Below, in pieces: positions 8,282 through 16,266 of a stretch of DNA of 64,000 nucleotides. Source of the stretch: Desulfotignum sp. (GTDB lineage: Bacteria; Desulfobacterota; Desulfobacteria; Desulfobacterales; Desulfobacteraceae). Positions within the stretch are counted from its first letter, which is position 1, and each line of letters opens with the position of its first letter. The DNA is taken from the NCBI GenBank assembly GCA_011390335.1, contig JAABSO010000010.1, positions 44,688 through 108,687 of the forward strand, given 5' to 3'. The position numbers and the translations under genes are program-made. The notes under the pieces were generated by a model, which saw nothing but the letters and a program-made list of their open reading frames with translations, was not told the DNA's origin and did not search any database.

Positions 8282-8964
8282 TTTTTCCTCAGAACGGACA
8301 GGCAGATGTTTACACAAAAGGCAATGAAGATAAGGACCAGCCCCAGGGCAATGCCGTCGGCAAACTGGCCTTTGCTGGTTTCAAGGGCAATGGCCGTGGT
8401 GATGGTTCTGGTGTGGTATTTAATATTGCCCCCCACCATCATGGAGATGCCCACTTCAGTGAGAACACGGCCATAGGCAGTGACAGCACCAGCCATGATC
8501 CCGTACCGGACTTCCCACAGACAGGTACGGATGATATTCAGCTTTGCCGCGCCTAAGGAGACCAGGGTCAGCTTCAGGTCCGGGTCGATGTTTTCCACGG
8601 TGGCGGCGGTGATGGCGATGATAACTGGCAGAGCCAGAAGGGTCTGGCCCATGGCAATACCGGTGATAGTGAACAGCAGGCCGAACTCTCCCAACGGCCC
8701 CTGGCTGGAGATGAGGGCATAGATGATCAGGCCGATGGAAACAGTGGGCAGGGCCAGAAGGGTGTCTACCAGGGTCCGTAGGGGGCGTTTGCCCGGAAAA
8801 TCAAAATATCCCAGCACAAACCCCATGGGGAGCCCTGCGGTAAGGCTGGCAGCCATGGCCCAGGTTGAGGCTTTCAGTGTGGCAGATATGGCTGTAAAAG
8901 TGGCTGCATCAAGACGGATGAGCAGAAAAACGGCTTTTACAAAGCCTTCCAGGATAAAATCCAT
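8278..8964 (-). CDS. tupB: tungstate ABC transporter permease (TupB type)
   Basis: A 228-residue inner-membrane permease with about six hydrophobic helices. It has the family pattern of TupB: LPMGFVLGYFDFPGKRPLRT, LLALPTVSIGLIIYALIS, and the EAA loop SLGAAKLNIIRTCLWEVRYGIMAG facing the ATPase. GRVLTEVGISMMVGGNIKYHT near the C-terminus is also characteristic of tungstate permeases. The gene is the first of a tupB-tupC pair. The periplasmic binding protein tupA, normally immediately upstream, is not present in this window. Confidence 0.88.
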   Translation of the reverse strand: MDFILEGFVKAVFLLIRLDAATFTAISATLKASTWAMAASLTAGLPMGFVLGYFDFPGKRPLRTLVDTLLALPTVSIGLIIYALISSQGPLGEFGLLFTITGIAMGQTLLALPVIIAITAATVENIDPDLKLTLVSLGAAKLNIIRTCLWEVRYGIMAGAVTAYGRVLTEVGISMMVGGNIKYHTRTITTAIALETSKGQFADGIALGLVLIFIAFCVNICLSVLRKK

Positions 8965-9012
8965 ATACTATTTTCACAGTTTTCCGGCATTAGAGACAAA
9001 TGGTTTGTGTGC

Positions 9013-9034
9013 CACCCGGCCTTTTTGCCGGGTG
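9013..9034 (-). promoter_or_regulatory. perfect 8-bp hairpin in the tupB leader
   Basis: CACCCGGC (9013-9020) pairs exactly with GCCGGGTG (9027-9034) around a six-base loop. On the minus strand it lies ~50 nt upstream of the tupB ATG. There is no T-run after it on either strand, so a simple terminator is unlikely; it may be a leader structure. No known riboswitch was recognised. Confidence 0.4.
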
Positions 9035-9188
9035 AGACTGTCATACACCAAATCCTGAAAAGGTGTCAATGACTTTGTTTATTTTTGTCACCATGGGTAT
9101 AATTCCATATCATAATATTGTATCTAAGGAAATTTCCCTCATTGGCTACCAGAAATAACCATAAATTACAATTTGTCGGCCAGCGTGC

Positions 9189-9437
9189 TTATCGGTCTTT
9201 TAAAAAAATGTCATGGTATTCATCTTCTGTGATATGGCGTTTCAAACAGTCATTGACAAACAGGTAGATCTCTTCCAGTTCTGTGTCGGAAAGCCGCGGC
9301 ACAAAGGTTTCCATAAAATTGTCTTCGGCAAATTTCTGCAGGTAAAACATGAGGGTCTGTTCATCTGTCTTCCGGTCCATGCCAAAGGCGCCAAGCCCTT
9401 TGTAGTTATGGACAAACTGGTGGGTGTCTTTTTTCAT
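9189..9437 (-). CDS. small conserved cytoplasmic protein, 82 aa, unknown function
   Basis: I do not know a function. The protein is acidic, soluble, without signal peptide or cysteine pairs, and contains FVHNYKGLGAFGMDRKTDEQ at the N-terminus and RHITEDEYHDIFLKD at the C-terminus, predicted as mostly helical. The regular composition, ATG start and absence of competing frames support a real gene. It stands alone, divergent from the Hpt operon and upstream of tupB in the same direction (gap ~220 bp). Confidence 0.7.
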   Translation of the reverse strand: MKKDTHQFVHNYKGLGAFGMDRKTDEQTLMFYLQKFAEDNFMETFVPRLSDTELEEIYLFVNDCLKRHITEDEYHDIFLKDR

Positions 9438-9813
9438 ATCAAATGTCTGGTCTCCTGTTTTGGGGCATGTCCGGTAGAACCTGATGCCGCCCCTTCAGAC
9501 ATCAGCGCCTTGTGTTGTATCCTGATATCCTGCCCCAGGCAAGTTTTTGTGTAAATTTGTAGAAAAACGGTTCCGCTTACCGGTTTACAGAAACCAATTG
9601 AGGATGTAAGATACCTGCGATGACCAACAGGACAGGGTAATCGCATGTAGCTGCAGCGTCACCTAAATTGGCATAGCCCCCTGATGGTGCCGTGTGACAG
9701 GACCGTCAGATGCCAATCTCTGGCCGATCGCACGGCACCATCAGGGGGCGGGGTATCAGGCAGCTGAACAGGATATGGTTCCATGCGATGGCCCTTACCA
9801 ACAGGAGGTTCCA
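9438..9813. other. 376-bp intergenic region with palindromic element copy B
   Basis: No gene is supported. It contains element copy B and its conserved flanks (about 9630-9790). Partial direct repeats TGCGATGACCAACAGG (9617-9632) and TGCGATG...ACCAACAGG (9784-9806) bracket the unit; they could be insertion footprints or a coincidental part of the element. The last bases provide AGGAGGT, the ribosome site of the Hpt gene. Confidence 0.55.
9676..9749 (+). repeat. palindromic intergenic element, copy B
   Basis: The left arm 9676-9698 (GCCCCCTGATGGTGCCGTGT plus GAC) pairs with the right arm 9727-9749 with 21 of 23 positions complementary. The central sequence CAGGACCGTCAGATGCCAAT matches copy A read on the minus strand. 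Arms carry the CTGATGG/CCATCAG pair where copy A carries CTGAGGG/CCCTCAG, a compensatory change. The element ends about 65 bp ahead of the Hpt gene start and would be in its 5' leader if the promoter lies upstream. Confidence 0.85.
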
Positions 9814-10122
9814 ATGGATTATAAACACTTGGCCGACCAGCTGGATATGGATGAAACCGAATTTTCAGAGCTGGTCACATTGTTTGTGGATACCACCCGG
9901 ACTGATCTGGAAAAAGTCCGCCAGGGGGTGTCCTGTGGAGATCCCCGCCAGGCTTCGGCAGCAGCACATTCCATAAAAGGGGCAGCCGGAAACCTGGGAT
10001 TCACCCAAATGGCAGATTTGGCCCAAAAAATGGAATCAGCTGCCAACAGCGGCAGCCTTGAAGGTTTTGATGCCTATATTACAGATCTTGAAACCCGGGT
10101 GGATGCCCTGACCCCCACCTGA
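9814..10122 (+). CDS. Hpt-domain phosphotransfer protein
   Basis: A 102-residue single-domain histidine phosphotransferase. The phosphoacceptor His is about residue 52 in AAAHSIKGAAGNLGF, matching the HxxKG consensus of Hpt domains. The preceding helix ELVTLFVDTTRTDLEKVRQ is also typical. ATG 9814 is preceded by AGGAGGT; an in-frame GTG at 9694 would run through the upstream palindrome and is not needed. It is 30 bp ahead of a receiver-phosphatase gene, so it probably donates phosphate to that receiver or bridges a hybrid kinase elsewhere to it. Confidence 0.92.
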   Translation: MDYKHLADQLDMDETEFSELVTLFVDTTRTDLEKVRQGVSCGDPRQASAAAHSIKGAAGNLGFTQMADLAQKMESAANSGSLEGFDAYITDLETRVDALTPT

Positions 10123-10152
10123 TACTTTCCCAACCATAAAGGCAGAGGGATA

Positions 10153-11274
10153 ATGGAAAAAATGCAGCCTTACACCGTGCTTGCCGTGGATGATAACCTG
10201 TTGAACCTCAAGATGATAGAAAAATCTTTGTCCAGGGAGGGGTATCAGATTTTTATTGCCGGTAACGGATCAGAAGGCCGGACCATTGCCAGAGAAAAAC
10301 ACCCTGACCTGATCCTGCTGGATATTGAGATGCCCGGAGAAAACGGATTTGAGGTGATCAAAAAATTAAAAGAAGACGCTGTCACGAACCTGATACCGGT
10401 GATTTTTCTCACCGGGATCAGTGATGTGAATGCCAAACTCAAGGGATTTGATCTCGGGGCAGTGGACTATATCACCAAACCGTTTCATCCTCTGGAGGTG
10501 CTGGCCCGGGTCCGGATTCATCTCAAACTTTCCATTGCCACCAACTCTTTGATTCAGGATCAGGCAGCAAAGCTGCTGCAGGTAGCCGAAGCCCAGACCG
10601 CCATGCTGCCTGTGCCAAAAAGTTTTCCTGCTGCAAGATTCGGGGTGTACTATAAAGCGCTGGAGGAGGCAGGCGGAGATTTCTATGATGTTTTGAACAT
10701 CAGTGATTTTATTACAGGATATTTTGTGGCGGATTTTTCCGGTCATGACATCAAGACCAGTTATCTGACAGCATCCATCAAAGCCCTGCTGGTCCAGAAC
10801 TGCACGCCGTTATATTCCCCCAGGGAAAGCATGAAGATGGTCAATGCGGTGCTCAAAAAAATTCTGCCCCAGGAAAAATATCTGACTGCCTGTTATCTGC
10901 ACCTGAACCGTTCCACCATGACCATGACCCTTGTCAATGCTGGTCACCCCCCTGCGGCATGCCTGCCGGTTCAGGGGGACGCATTTCTGGTAAAATCCCA
11001 GGGGGATATTCTGGGCATGTTTTCTGACGCACATTTTGGTGTCACCCGCATCAAGGTATCCAGAGGAGACCGGTTTTTTGTGTATTCAGACGGGCTGGTG
11101 GAATCTGTGGGTAAAAAAACCAACTGGATCGCTGGTGCCCGAAAACTGCTGCCTGTTTTCAAGGATCTGCAGCAGTTTTCCTGTGCAGAGGCCCCCGGCC
11201 GATTGATTCGGCACCTGTTTGCTGAAAATAGTCGCCCGGAAGATGATATTGTCGTGCTCTGCATCGAGGTATGA
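10153..11274 (+). CDS. response regulator with SpoIIE/RsbU-type PP2C phosphatase output
   Basis: A 373-residue two-domain protein. Residues ~5-125 are a receiver with acidic pair DD (AVDDN), phosphoacceptor Asp57 in LILLDIEMPGENG and Lys in YITKPF. After a short linker (RIHLKLSIATNSLIQDQAAK) residues ~160-373 form a PP2C/SpoIIE phosphatase with metal-binding GGDFYD, VADFSGHD, NAGHPP, YSDGLVE and the final PEDDIVVL. Such proteins dephosphorylate an anti-anti-sigma factor. An RsbW-like kinase overlaps its end by four bases, so this is a partner-switching module; the anti-anti-sigma protein itself is not seen nearby. Confidence 0.93.
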   Translation: MEKMQPYTVLAVDDNLLNLKMIEKSLSREGYQIFIAGNGSEGRTIAREKHPDLILLDIEMPGENGFEVIKKLKEDAVTNLIPVIFLTGISDVNAKLKGFDLGAVDYITKPFHPLEVLARVRIHLKLSIATNSLIQDQAAKLLQVAEAQTAMLPVPKSFPAARFGVYYKALEEAGGDFYDVLNISDFITGYFVADFSGHDIKTSYLTASIKALLVQNCTPLYSPRESMKMVNAVLKKILPQEKYLTACYLHLNRSTMTMTLVNAGHPPAACLPVQGDAFLVKSQGDILGMFSDAHFGVTRIKVSRGDRFFVYSDGLVESVGKKTNWIAGARKLLPVFKDLQQFSCAEAPGRLIRHLFAENSRPEDDIVVLCIEV

Positions 11275-11735
11275 GCTCCATGGCCCGGAAAAACAGAAAA
11301 TTACAGATCACCCAGACGGATAATATGCTTGATATCCGGTTTTCTTCCAGTCTGGAAAATATTGATGCAGCATGCCGGGTTGTCACCCGGTATCTGTTGA
11401 ATTGCCTGGCTGCGGTGCAAAGGCCTGACCAGTTGTTTGCCGTTAATCTTGTGATGCGGGAAGGGCTGACCAACGCGGTGCTCCATGGCAATAAAAGTGA
11501 CATCACAAAAGATGTCAGGCTCACGCTGAAGATCGTTGATGAGACATCCATCTTCCTGGAAATTGAAGACCAGGGCGATGGATTTGACTGGCGAAAACAT
11601 AAGGATTCTGAATTTCCTTTGGCAGCGGATCACGGCCGGGGGATTCCCATTATGGGAACCTATTTCACAAGATATACCTATAACGAAAAAGGAAACATTC
11701 TGTTTTTGCAAATGGATTTCACGTCCCGAATTTAA
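11271..11735 (+). CDS. RsbW-like serine kinase / anti-sigma ATPase
   Basis: A 154-residue GHKL ATPase (HATPase_c_2 type). The N-box reads MREGLTNAVLHGN with the Mg-binding Asn, G1 is DQGDGFDW and G2 is HGRGIPIM. These match anti-sigma factor kinases such as RsbW/SpoIIAB, although the output could be any partner-switching target. Its ATG overlaps the stop of the RsbU-like phosphatase (ATGA), indicating coupled synthesis of a kinase-phosphatase pair. There is no sigma factor or STAS-domain gene in the operon. Confidence 0.88.
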   Translation: MSSMARKNRKLQITQTDNMLDIRFSSSLENIDAACRVVTRYLLNCLAAVQRPDQLFAVNLVMREGLTNAVLHGNKSDITKDVRLTLKIVDETSIFLEIEDQGDGFDWRKHKDSEFPLAADHGRGIPIMGTYFTRYTYNEKGNILFLQMDFTSRI

Positions 11736-11881
11736 TTTTAATGTAACACGTTCCTAATATGATGCTAGCAAAAACAAGGTACATAATCGGTTTGGATGTG
11801 ACATGCGAAACACCTTGAAAACAGACACCAGGTTCTGTTTATCCAGAGGGTGATTGCAGTTTTTTACTATGAGGAGGAAGT

Positions 11882-12529
11882 ATGACAAACCATTTGCACC
11901 GGGCAATGGACAAAATAAAAAAAGAAATTCTTTCCCTGGGGGCCCTGGTGGAGGACCGTTTTAAAAAATCCATTGAAGCGGTGCGCACGGAAAACCTGCA
12001 GTTGGCACAATTTATCATAGATACGGACTTTGAAGTGGATGAACGGGAAATTGAGGTGGAAGAAGAATGCCTCAAAATCCTGGCATTGTATCAGCCTGTT
12101 GCAACGGACCTGCGCCTGATTGTGGCGGTGATCAAAATCAACAACGATCTGGAGCGGATCGGCGATTATGCCGGCAACATTGCAAGACGGTTTATCACCT
12201 CTTCTGATGATCCGAAGAAGTTTGGGTATGATTATACCGCCATGGCGGAGCAGGCCGCCAAAATGCTCAAGTTGAGCCTGGATGCCCTGGTGGGCATGGA
12301 TGTGGAAATGGCCTATACGGTTCTGGAAATGGATGAAGAGGTCAATACCATGAGAAATGAAGCCTACCGCACCATGAAGGCCGATATCCGTAAACATCCG
12401 GACATGGTGACGGAAATTATCAATATGTATTTGATTTCCCGGCATATTGAACGCATCGGAGACCATACCACAAACATTGCCGAAGAGGTGGTCTATCTTA
12501 TTGAAGGGGATATCATCCGCCACACCTGA
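11882..12529 (+). CDS. phoU: phosphate signalling regulator PhoU
   Basis: PhoU links the Pst phosphate transporter to PhoR and dampens PhoB activation. The 215-residue protein shows the two PhoU helical repeats with their metal-cluster motifs: DLRLIVAVIKINNDLERIGDYAGNIA split over residues ~77-102 and ISRHIERIGDHTTNIAEE near the C-terminus. Ribosome site GAGGAGGAAGT precedes the ATG. It heads phoU-phoB-phoR with no pst transporter genes in the window. I saw no clear Pho box in the 146 bp upstream. Confidence 0.96.
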   Translation: MTNHLHRAMDKIKKEILSLGALVEDRFKKSIEAVRTENLQLAQFIIDTDFEVDEREIEVEEECLKILALYQPVATDLRLIVAVIKINNDLERIGDYAGNIARRFITSSDDPKKFGYDYTAMAEQAAKMLKLSLDALVGMDVEMAYTVLEMDEEVNTMRNEAYRTMKADIRKHPDMVTEIINMYLISRHIERIGDHTTNIAEEVVYLIEGDIIRHT

Positions 12530-12616
12530 TTTCGGACACTGCTGCCGAACAGATACCTGTAGATGCGGCTGCCAGGCTGCTGCATCACCCATAAACACAT
12601 CACACAGGAAATAGAC

Positions 12617-13309
12617 ATGGCCAGAGAAACCATATTGATTGTAGATGATGAAGAAGATATTATCGAACTGATCAAGTATAACCTGAAAAACGAGGGATAT
12701 GATATTCTCACGGCATCCACCGGGGAACAGGCCATCAAGATTGCCAGGCACTCCTTGCCGGATCTTATTGTGCTGGATCTTATGCTGCCGGGTATTGACG
12801 GCCTGGAGGTGACCAAATTTTTGAAAAATTCTGCACAGACAAAGGATCTGCCCATTGTCATGCTGACAGCAAAGGGGGAGGAATCAGATATCGTCACCGG
12901 CCTGGAGCTGGGGGCCAATGATTATATTTCCAAGCCCTTCAGCCCCAAAGAGCTGCTGGCAAGAATCCGGGCCATTTTGCGGCGCCGCAGAAAACATGCA
13001 TTGGATGACCCGCCTGCCAGTATCCGCCAGGTGGGGGAAATGACTATTGACCGTGCCAAACATGTGGTCACCATCCAGGGGGAGGCGGTGGATCTGACCT
13101 TGTCTGAATTTGAACTGCTGTCATTTTTGTCAGATAAAAAAGGCTGGGTTTTCACAAGAAACCAGATCATGGATGCCATTCATGGTGAAAACTATGCAGT
13201 GACAGAAAGAAGCATTGATGTAATTATCGTGGGACTGCGCAAAAAACTCAAATCCTATGCATCCCGTATTGAAACCGTAAGAGGCGTGGGCTACCGGTTC
13301 AAAGAATAA
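12617..13309 (+). CDS. phoB: phosphate regulon response regulator PhoB (OmpR family)
   Basis: A 230-residue OmpR-type regulator. The receiver has DD (LIVDDEED), Asp54 in IVLDLMLPG, Thr in VMLTAKG and Lys in YISKPF. After RRRRK the winged helix includes TLSEFELLSFLSDKKGWVF, VTERSIDVIIVGLRKKL and IETVRGVGYRF. ATG 12617 follows AGGAAATAGAC; a longer in-frame start at 12563 has no ribosome site. It lies between phoU and phoR, which supports PhoB over other OmpR members. Confidence 0.93.
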   Translation: MARETILIVDDEEDIIELIKYNLKNEGYDILTASTGEQAIKIARHSLPDLIVLDLMLPGIDGLEVTKFLKNSAQTKDLPIVMLTAKGEESDIVTGLELGANDYISKPFSPKELLARIRAILRRRRKHALDDPPASIRQVGEMTIDRAKHVVTIQGEAVDLTLSEFELLSFLSDKKGWVFTRNQIMDAIHGENYAVTERSIDVIIVGLRKKLKSYASRIETVRGVGYRFKE

Positions 13310-13364
13310 TGGGACAAGAAACTAAAGACAAAAAGCAAACGTGTAATAAAGAAATAAAAATATT

Positions 13365-15134
13365 ATGAAAAAACGAAAACTGATCTGGCGGATTTTTCCT
13401 TTTTTTTTAATCATCATTATCGTCTCTCTCTTTCTGGAAGCCTGGTATTTCATAAACCATTCACGACAGTTTTTTTTGGAAAACTCGGAAAAAGAGCTGA
13501 CCATCCGTGCCAGGCTCATCCAGCTGAAACTGGCCAGTGCCATGGCCGAAAAACAGGACCTGGAGCTGGATGACCTGTGCAAGCAGCTGGGAGAATCCAT
13601 CCAGACAAGGGTGACCATTATTCTTCCCTCAGGAGAGGTGGTGGGAGATTCATTCGCCCGAATCAAGCCCATGGAAAACCATAAAAACAGGCCTGAGATT
13701 CAGGCAGCCCTGCAGGGGAAAAAAGGCATGTCAATCCGGCACAGCACTACTTTGGATGACACCATGATGTATATTGCCCTGCCTGTGACCACACCTGAAG
13801 GGGGGGTCAGGGCCGTGGTCAGGACCGCGTTTTCCATTTCTGCCATTGACAAAAACATTGATGACATGCGCAATAAAATTTTTCTGTTTCTTGTTCTCAC
13901 GGTTTTTACGGCAGCTGCAGCCTCTTTGTATGTATCACGTAGAATCATCAGGCCCCTGGAAAGTATCAAGCAGGGGGCCCAGGCATTTGCCCGGGGAAAT
14001 TTGTCCAACCGTCTGGCATTGCCAGATACCGAAGAACTCTCGGAGCTGGCCAGGGCCATGAACCAGATGGCGCAAAATCTGGATGACCGGATCAAGGATT
14101 CCCTGGACCGGCGAAAAGAGCTGGAAGCGGTGCATGGCAGCATGCAGGAAGGGGTGATCGCCATTGGCAATGACGAGCAGATTATCACCATTAACAATGC
14201 TGCTGCCAGGATTTTCAACTTTCCCCCTGACCAGTTGAAAAACCGGAACATCCTGGAGGTGGCGCGTAATTTTGCACTTCAGAATTTTATCCAGAAAGCC
14301 CTTTCCACCCATGAGCCGGTGGAGGATGACATTTTTATCCAGCAAGACGGGGACCATATCCTCAATATCCATTCCAGTGCCCTGTGGGATGCCAGGGAGC
14401 AGCGGATGGGCACCCTGATCATTTTCCATGACATCACCCGCATCCGCCGGCTGGAGAGAATGCACAAGGACTTTGCCGCCAACGTGTCCCATGAACTCAA
14501 AACCCCGTTGACCACCATCAAGGGGTTCATTGAAACCCTTCAGGAGATGGTGGCAGGCAAAAGCGAAGATGCAGCCGGGTTTTTAAAAATCATAGAAAAA
14601 AATGTCAACCGGATGATTGCACTGATCAATGATCTGCTGGCACTGTCCAGACTTGAGCGCCTGGAGGGAACCGGAATAGAGTTTGAAGAAAACCATTTGT
14701 CCACAATGATTGAAGATGCGGTGGGCTCCTGCCGGGCCATGGCAGAAAAAAAACAGATGCAGATCCATGTGGACTGTCCAGAGGACCTGACCGCCATGGT
14801 GGACCCTATTCTCATGGAACAGGCCATTGCCAACCTTGTAGAAAATGCCGTAAAATACAGTCCGGAAAAAACACAGGTGGATATCACAGCCAGGGGAACA
14901 GACCAGTGGGTGGAGATAGCTGTCACTGATTTTGGAAACGGTATCAGCAAGGAGCATCTGCCGAAAGTCTTTAACCGTTTTTACCGGGTGGACAAGGGCA
15001 GAAGCCGCCAGGAAGGGGGGACCGGATTAGGGCTTGCCATTGTCAAACACATTGTCCAGTACCACAACGGCCGTATCACGGTTGACTCTGTCAAGGGAAA
15101 AGGCACCACCTTTCATATCTGCATTCCTTGCTGA
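13365..15134 (+). CDS. phoR: phosphate regulon sensor histidine kinase PhoR
   Basis: A 589-residue membrane kinase. Order: TM helix (~9-28, IFPFFLIIIIVSLFLEAWYF), periplasmic sensor (~30-160), second TM (~167-186), HAMP (~188-240, SRRIIRPLESIKQGAQAFARG split), PAS (~250-355), HisKA with phospho-His in NVSHELKTPL at about residue 376, and HATPase with NLVENAVKYS, DFGNGI and GTGLGLAIVKHI. The arrangement is that of Gram-positive/deltaproteobacterial PhoR with a true extracytoplasmic domain, unlike short E. coli PhoR. It follows phoB by 55 bp and ends 16 bp before a convergent gene. Confidence 0.93.
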   Translation: MKKRKLIWRIFPFFLIIIIVSLFLEAWYFINHSRQFFLENSEKELTIRARLIQLKLASAMAEKQDLELDDLCKQLGESIQTRVTIILPSGEVVGDSFARIKPMENHKNRPEIQAALQGKKGMSIRHSTTLDDTMMYIALPVTTPEGGVRAVVRTAFSISAIDKNIDDMRNKIFLFLVLTVFTAAAASLYVSRRIIRPLESIKQGAQAFARGNLSNRLALPDTEELSELARAMNQMAQNLDDRIKDSLDRRKELEAVHGSMQEGVIAIGNDEQIITINNAAARIFNFPPDQLKNRNILEVARNFALQNFIQKALSTHEPVEDDIFIQQDGDHILNIHSSALWDAREQRMGTLIIFHDITRIRRLERMHKDFAANVSHELKTPLTTIKGFIETLQEMVAGKSEDAAGFLKIIEKNVNRMIALINDLLALSRLERLEGTGIEFEENHLSTMIEDAVGSCRAMAEKKQMQIHVDCPEDLTAMVDPILMEQAIANLVENAVKYSPEKTQVDITARGTDQWVEIAVTDFGNGISKEHLPKVFNRFYRVDKGRSRQEGGTGLGLAIVKHIVQYHNGRITVDSVKGKGTTFHICIPC

Positions 15135-15150
15135 TCCAGGGACAGGGGGC

Positions 15151-15990
15151 TCAGGCATAGAAAATTGCGGCATTGCCGCCCAGAACCATCTGCTGCTGAG
15201 CTTTATCCAGTCCGGATGCGGCAATGTCCTGAAAATACCGGTCCGGCGGCAGCAAAGGATAATCTGTCCCCAACAAAACCTTTTCCAGAACACCGGCCTG
15301 CACTGCCATGTCATAAATGGCAGGGTCATATAAAAATGGTGATGCTGCCGTGTCATACCAGATGTTTTTCAACGTCTGTTTGAGCTGTTTTTTCATGACA
15401 TGGTAAAAGAAAATGCCGCCCCCCCAATGGGCCAGGATGATCCGGTTGTCTGGAAATGTTTGGGCCAGGTGTTGAATCTGTTCCAGTGTCACCGGGGTCT
15501 TGCCGGGATAGGCATGCCCCACCGGCTCGTTGGTGTGGATCATGCACGGCAGGTTGCCTTTTTCTTGCAGGACCGCCATCACATCTTTCATGAGATCCAG
15601 GGCCCTTTTGTCTATGCCGGACAGGTAAAAGGCAAGTTCACCTACCCCGGACAGGCCGGCATCTATACACCGGGCCGCTTCTTTTGCCGCCCCGGGCCAT
15701 TCCAGGTCAAAACAGGCCAACCCTTTTATCCGGTCCGGAAATCTGTTCACACAAGCAATGATATAGTCGTTGTTTGCCCGGGCATGTTCCGGGTTGCGCC
15801 AGGGAAATCCGCTGGCACAGGCAATATCCACCCCATGCCGGTCCATGGCATCAACCAGCTGCTCACAGGTGGCCATTTGCGCTTTGGGATGTTTGTAAAG
15901 CAAGGTGAATTCCGGTTCGTTGTGAAAAAGCCCGGACCGGTCCTGTGCAAAGGTTTCAGGAAATAAATGGGTATGGGTATCAATGATCAT
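15151..15990 (-). CDS. amidohydrolase 2 family metal-dependent hydrolase
   Basis: A 279-residue TIM-barrel hydrolase of the amidohydrolase_2 (ACMSD-like) group. Metal ligands are visible as DTHTHLF at the N-terminus, MIHTNEP (His on strand 5), LAHWGG (strand 6) and LLGTDYPLL (Asp on strand 8). Many relatives decarboxylate or hydrolyse small carboxylates, but no substrate can be named. ATG 15990 starts directly at the metal-binding HxH, as in the family. It is convergent to phoR, and its upstream side carries tandem repeats (16020-16190). Confidence 0.88.
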   Translation of the reverse strand: MIIDTHTHLFPETFAQDRSGLFHNEPEFTLLYKHPKAQMATCEQLVDAMDRHGVDIACASGFPWRNPEHARANNDYIIACVNRFPDRIKGLACFDLEWPGAAKEAARCIDAGLSGVGELAFYLSGIDKRALDLMKDVMAVLQEKGNLPCMIHTNEPVGHAYPGKTPVTLEQIQHLAQTFPDNRIILAHWGGGIFFYHVMKKQLKQTLKNIWYDTAASPFLYDPAIYDMAVQAGVLEKVLLGTDYPLLPPDRYFQDIAASGLDKAQQQMVLGGNAAIFYA

Positions 15991-16017
15991 CCAATATCTG
16001 CCTTATGAATTTTATAT

Positions 16018-16190
16018 GAAAGTGTTAAGTTTTAAGTGTTAAGTTAATATCTGCCTGCTCATACTTTCATTTTTGGTTGTGCCCGCCAGGGCATGGGGGT
16101 TATATGAAAGCCGTCAGCCGTCAGTACTCAGCTAAAAGCTAAAAGCTAAAAGCTAACCACTTTCATGTTAGTTGTGCCCGCCAGGGCATG
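16018..16190. repeat. short direct and tandem repeats upstream of sirC
   Basis: Three repeat types are packed here. GTGTTAAGTT recurs around 16021-16045. A ~33-bp direct repeat, ACTTTCAT...GTTGTGCCCGCCAGGGCATG, occurs at 16063-16095 and 16159-16190 and contains the small palindrome TGCCCGCCAGGGCA. A 7-bp tandem GCTAAAA repeats about four times at 16131-16157. The stretch TATATGAAAGCCGTCAGCCG (16101-16120) recurs at 42825-42844. No gene is supported in this 276-bp gap. Confidence 0.8.
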
Positions 16191-16197
16191 AATGTTA

Positions 16198-16226
16198 TTG
16201 AAAAAAACATGCTGTCAATATATAGT
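16198..16226 (+). promoter_or_regulatory. sigma-70 promoter for sirC-ccsA-hemA
   Basis: TTGAAA (16198-16203), exactly 17 bp, then TATAGT (16221-16226). The predicted start of transcription (~16233) falls in the palindrome TTTGTACAAA (16233-16242), and sirC starts at 16267. Spacing and near-consensus hexamers make it a credible promoter. Confidence 0.7.
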
Positions 16227-16228
16227 AT

Positions 16229-16245
16229 TTGTTTTGTACAAACAA
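16229..16245. promoter_or_regulatory. palindromic operator-like site over the +1 of sirC-ccsA-hemA
   Basis: TTGTTTTGTACAAACAA contains the perfect 10-bp palindrome TTTGTACAAA (16233-16242). Its position on the predicted transcription start would suit repressor binding. The cognate regulator is unknown; it does not match the Rex (TTGTGAA-N4-TTCACAA) pattern. Confidence 0.45.
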
Positions 16246-16266
16246 GGATGAACACATGGCGGTCAA

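Noticed and set aside
9694..9813. Extended N-terminus of the Hpt gene starting MTGPSDANL
   Set aside because: The same peptide arises on the minus strand at ~2742 because both lie in the palindromic repeat; the Hpt gene has its own AGGAGGT and ATG at 9814.
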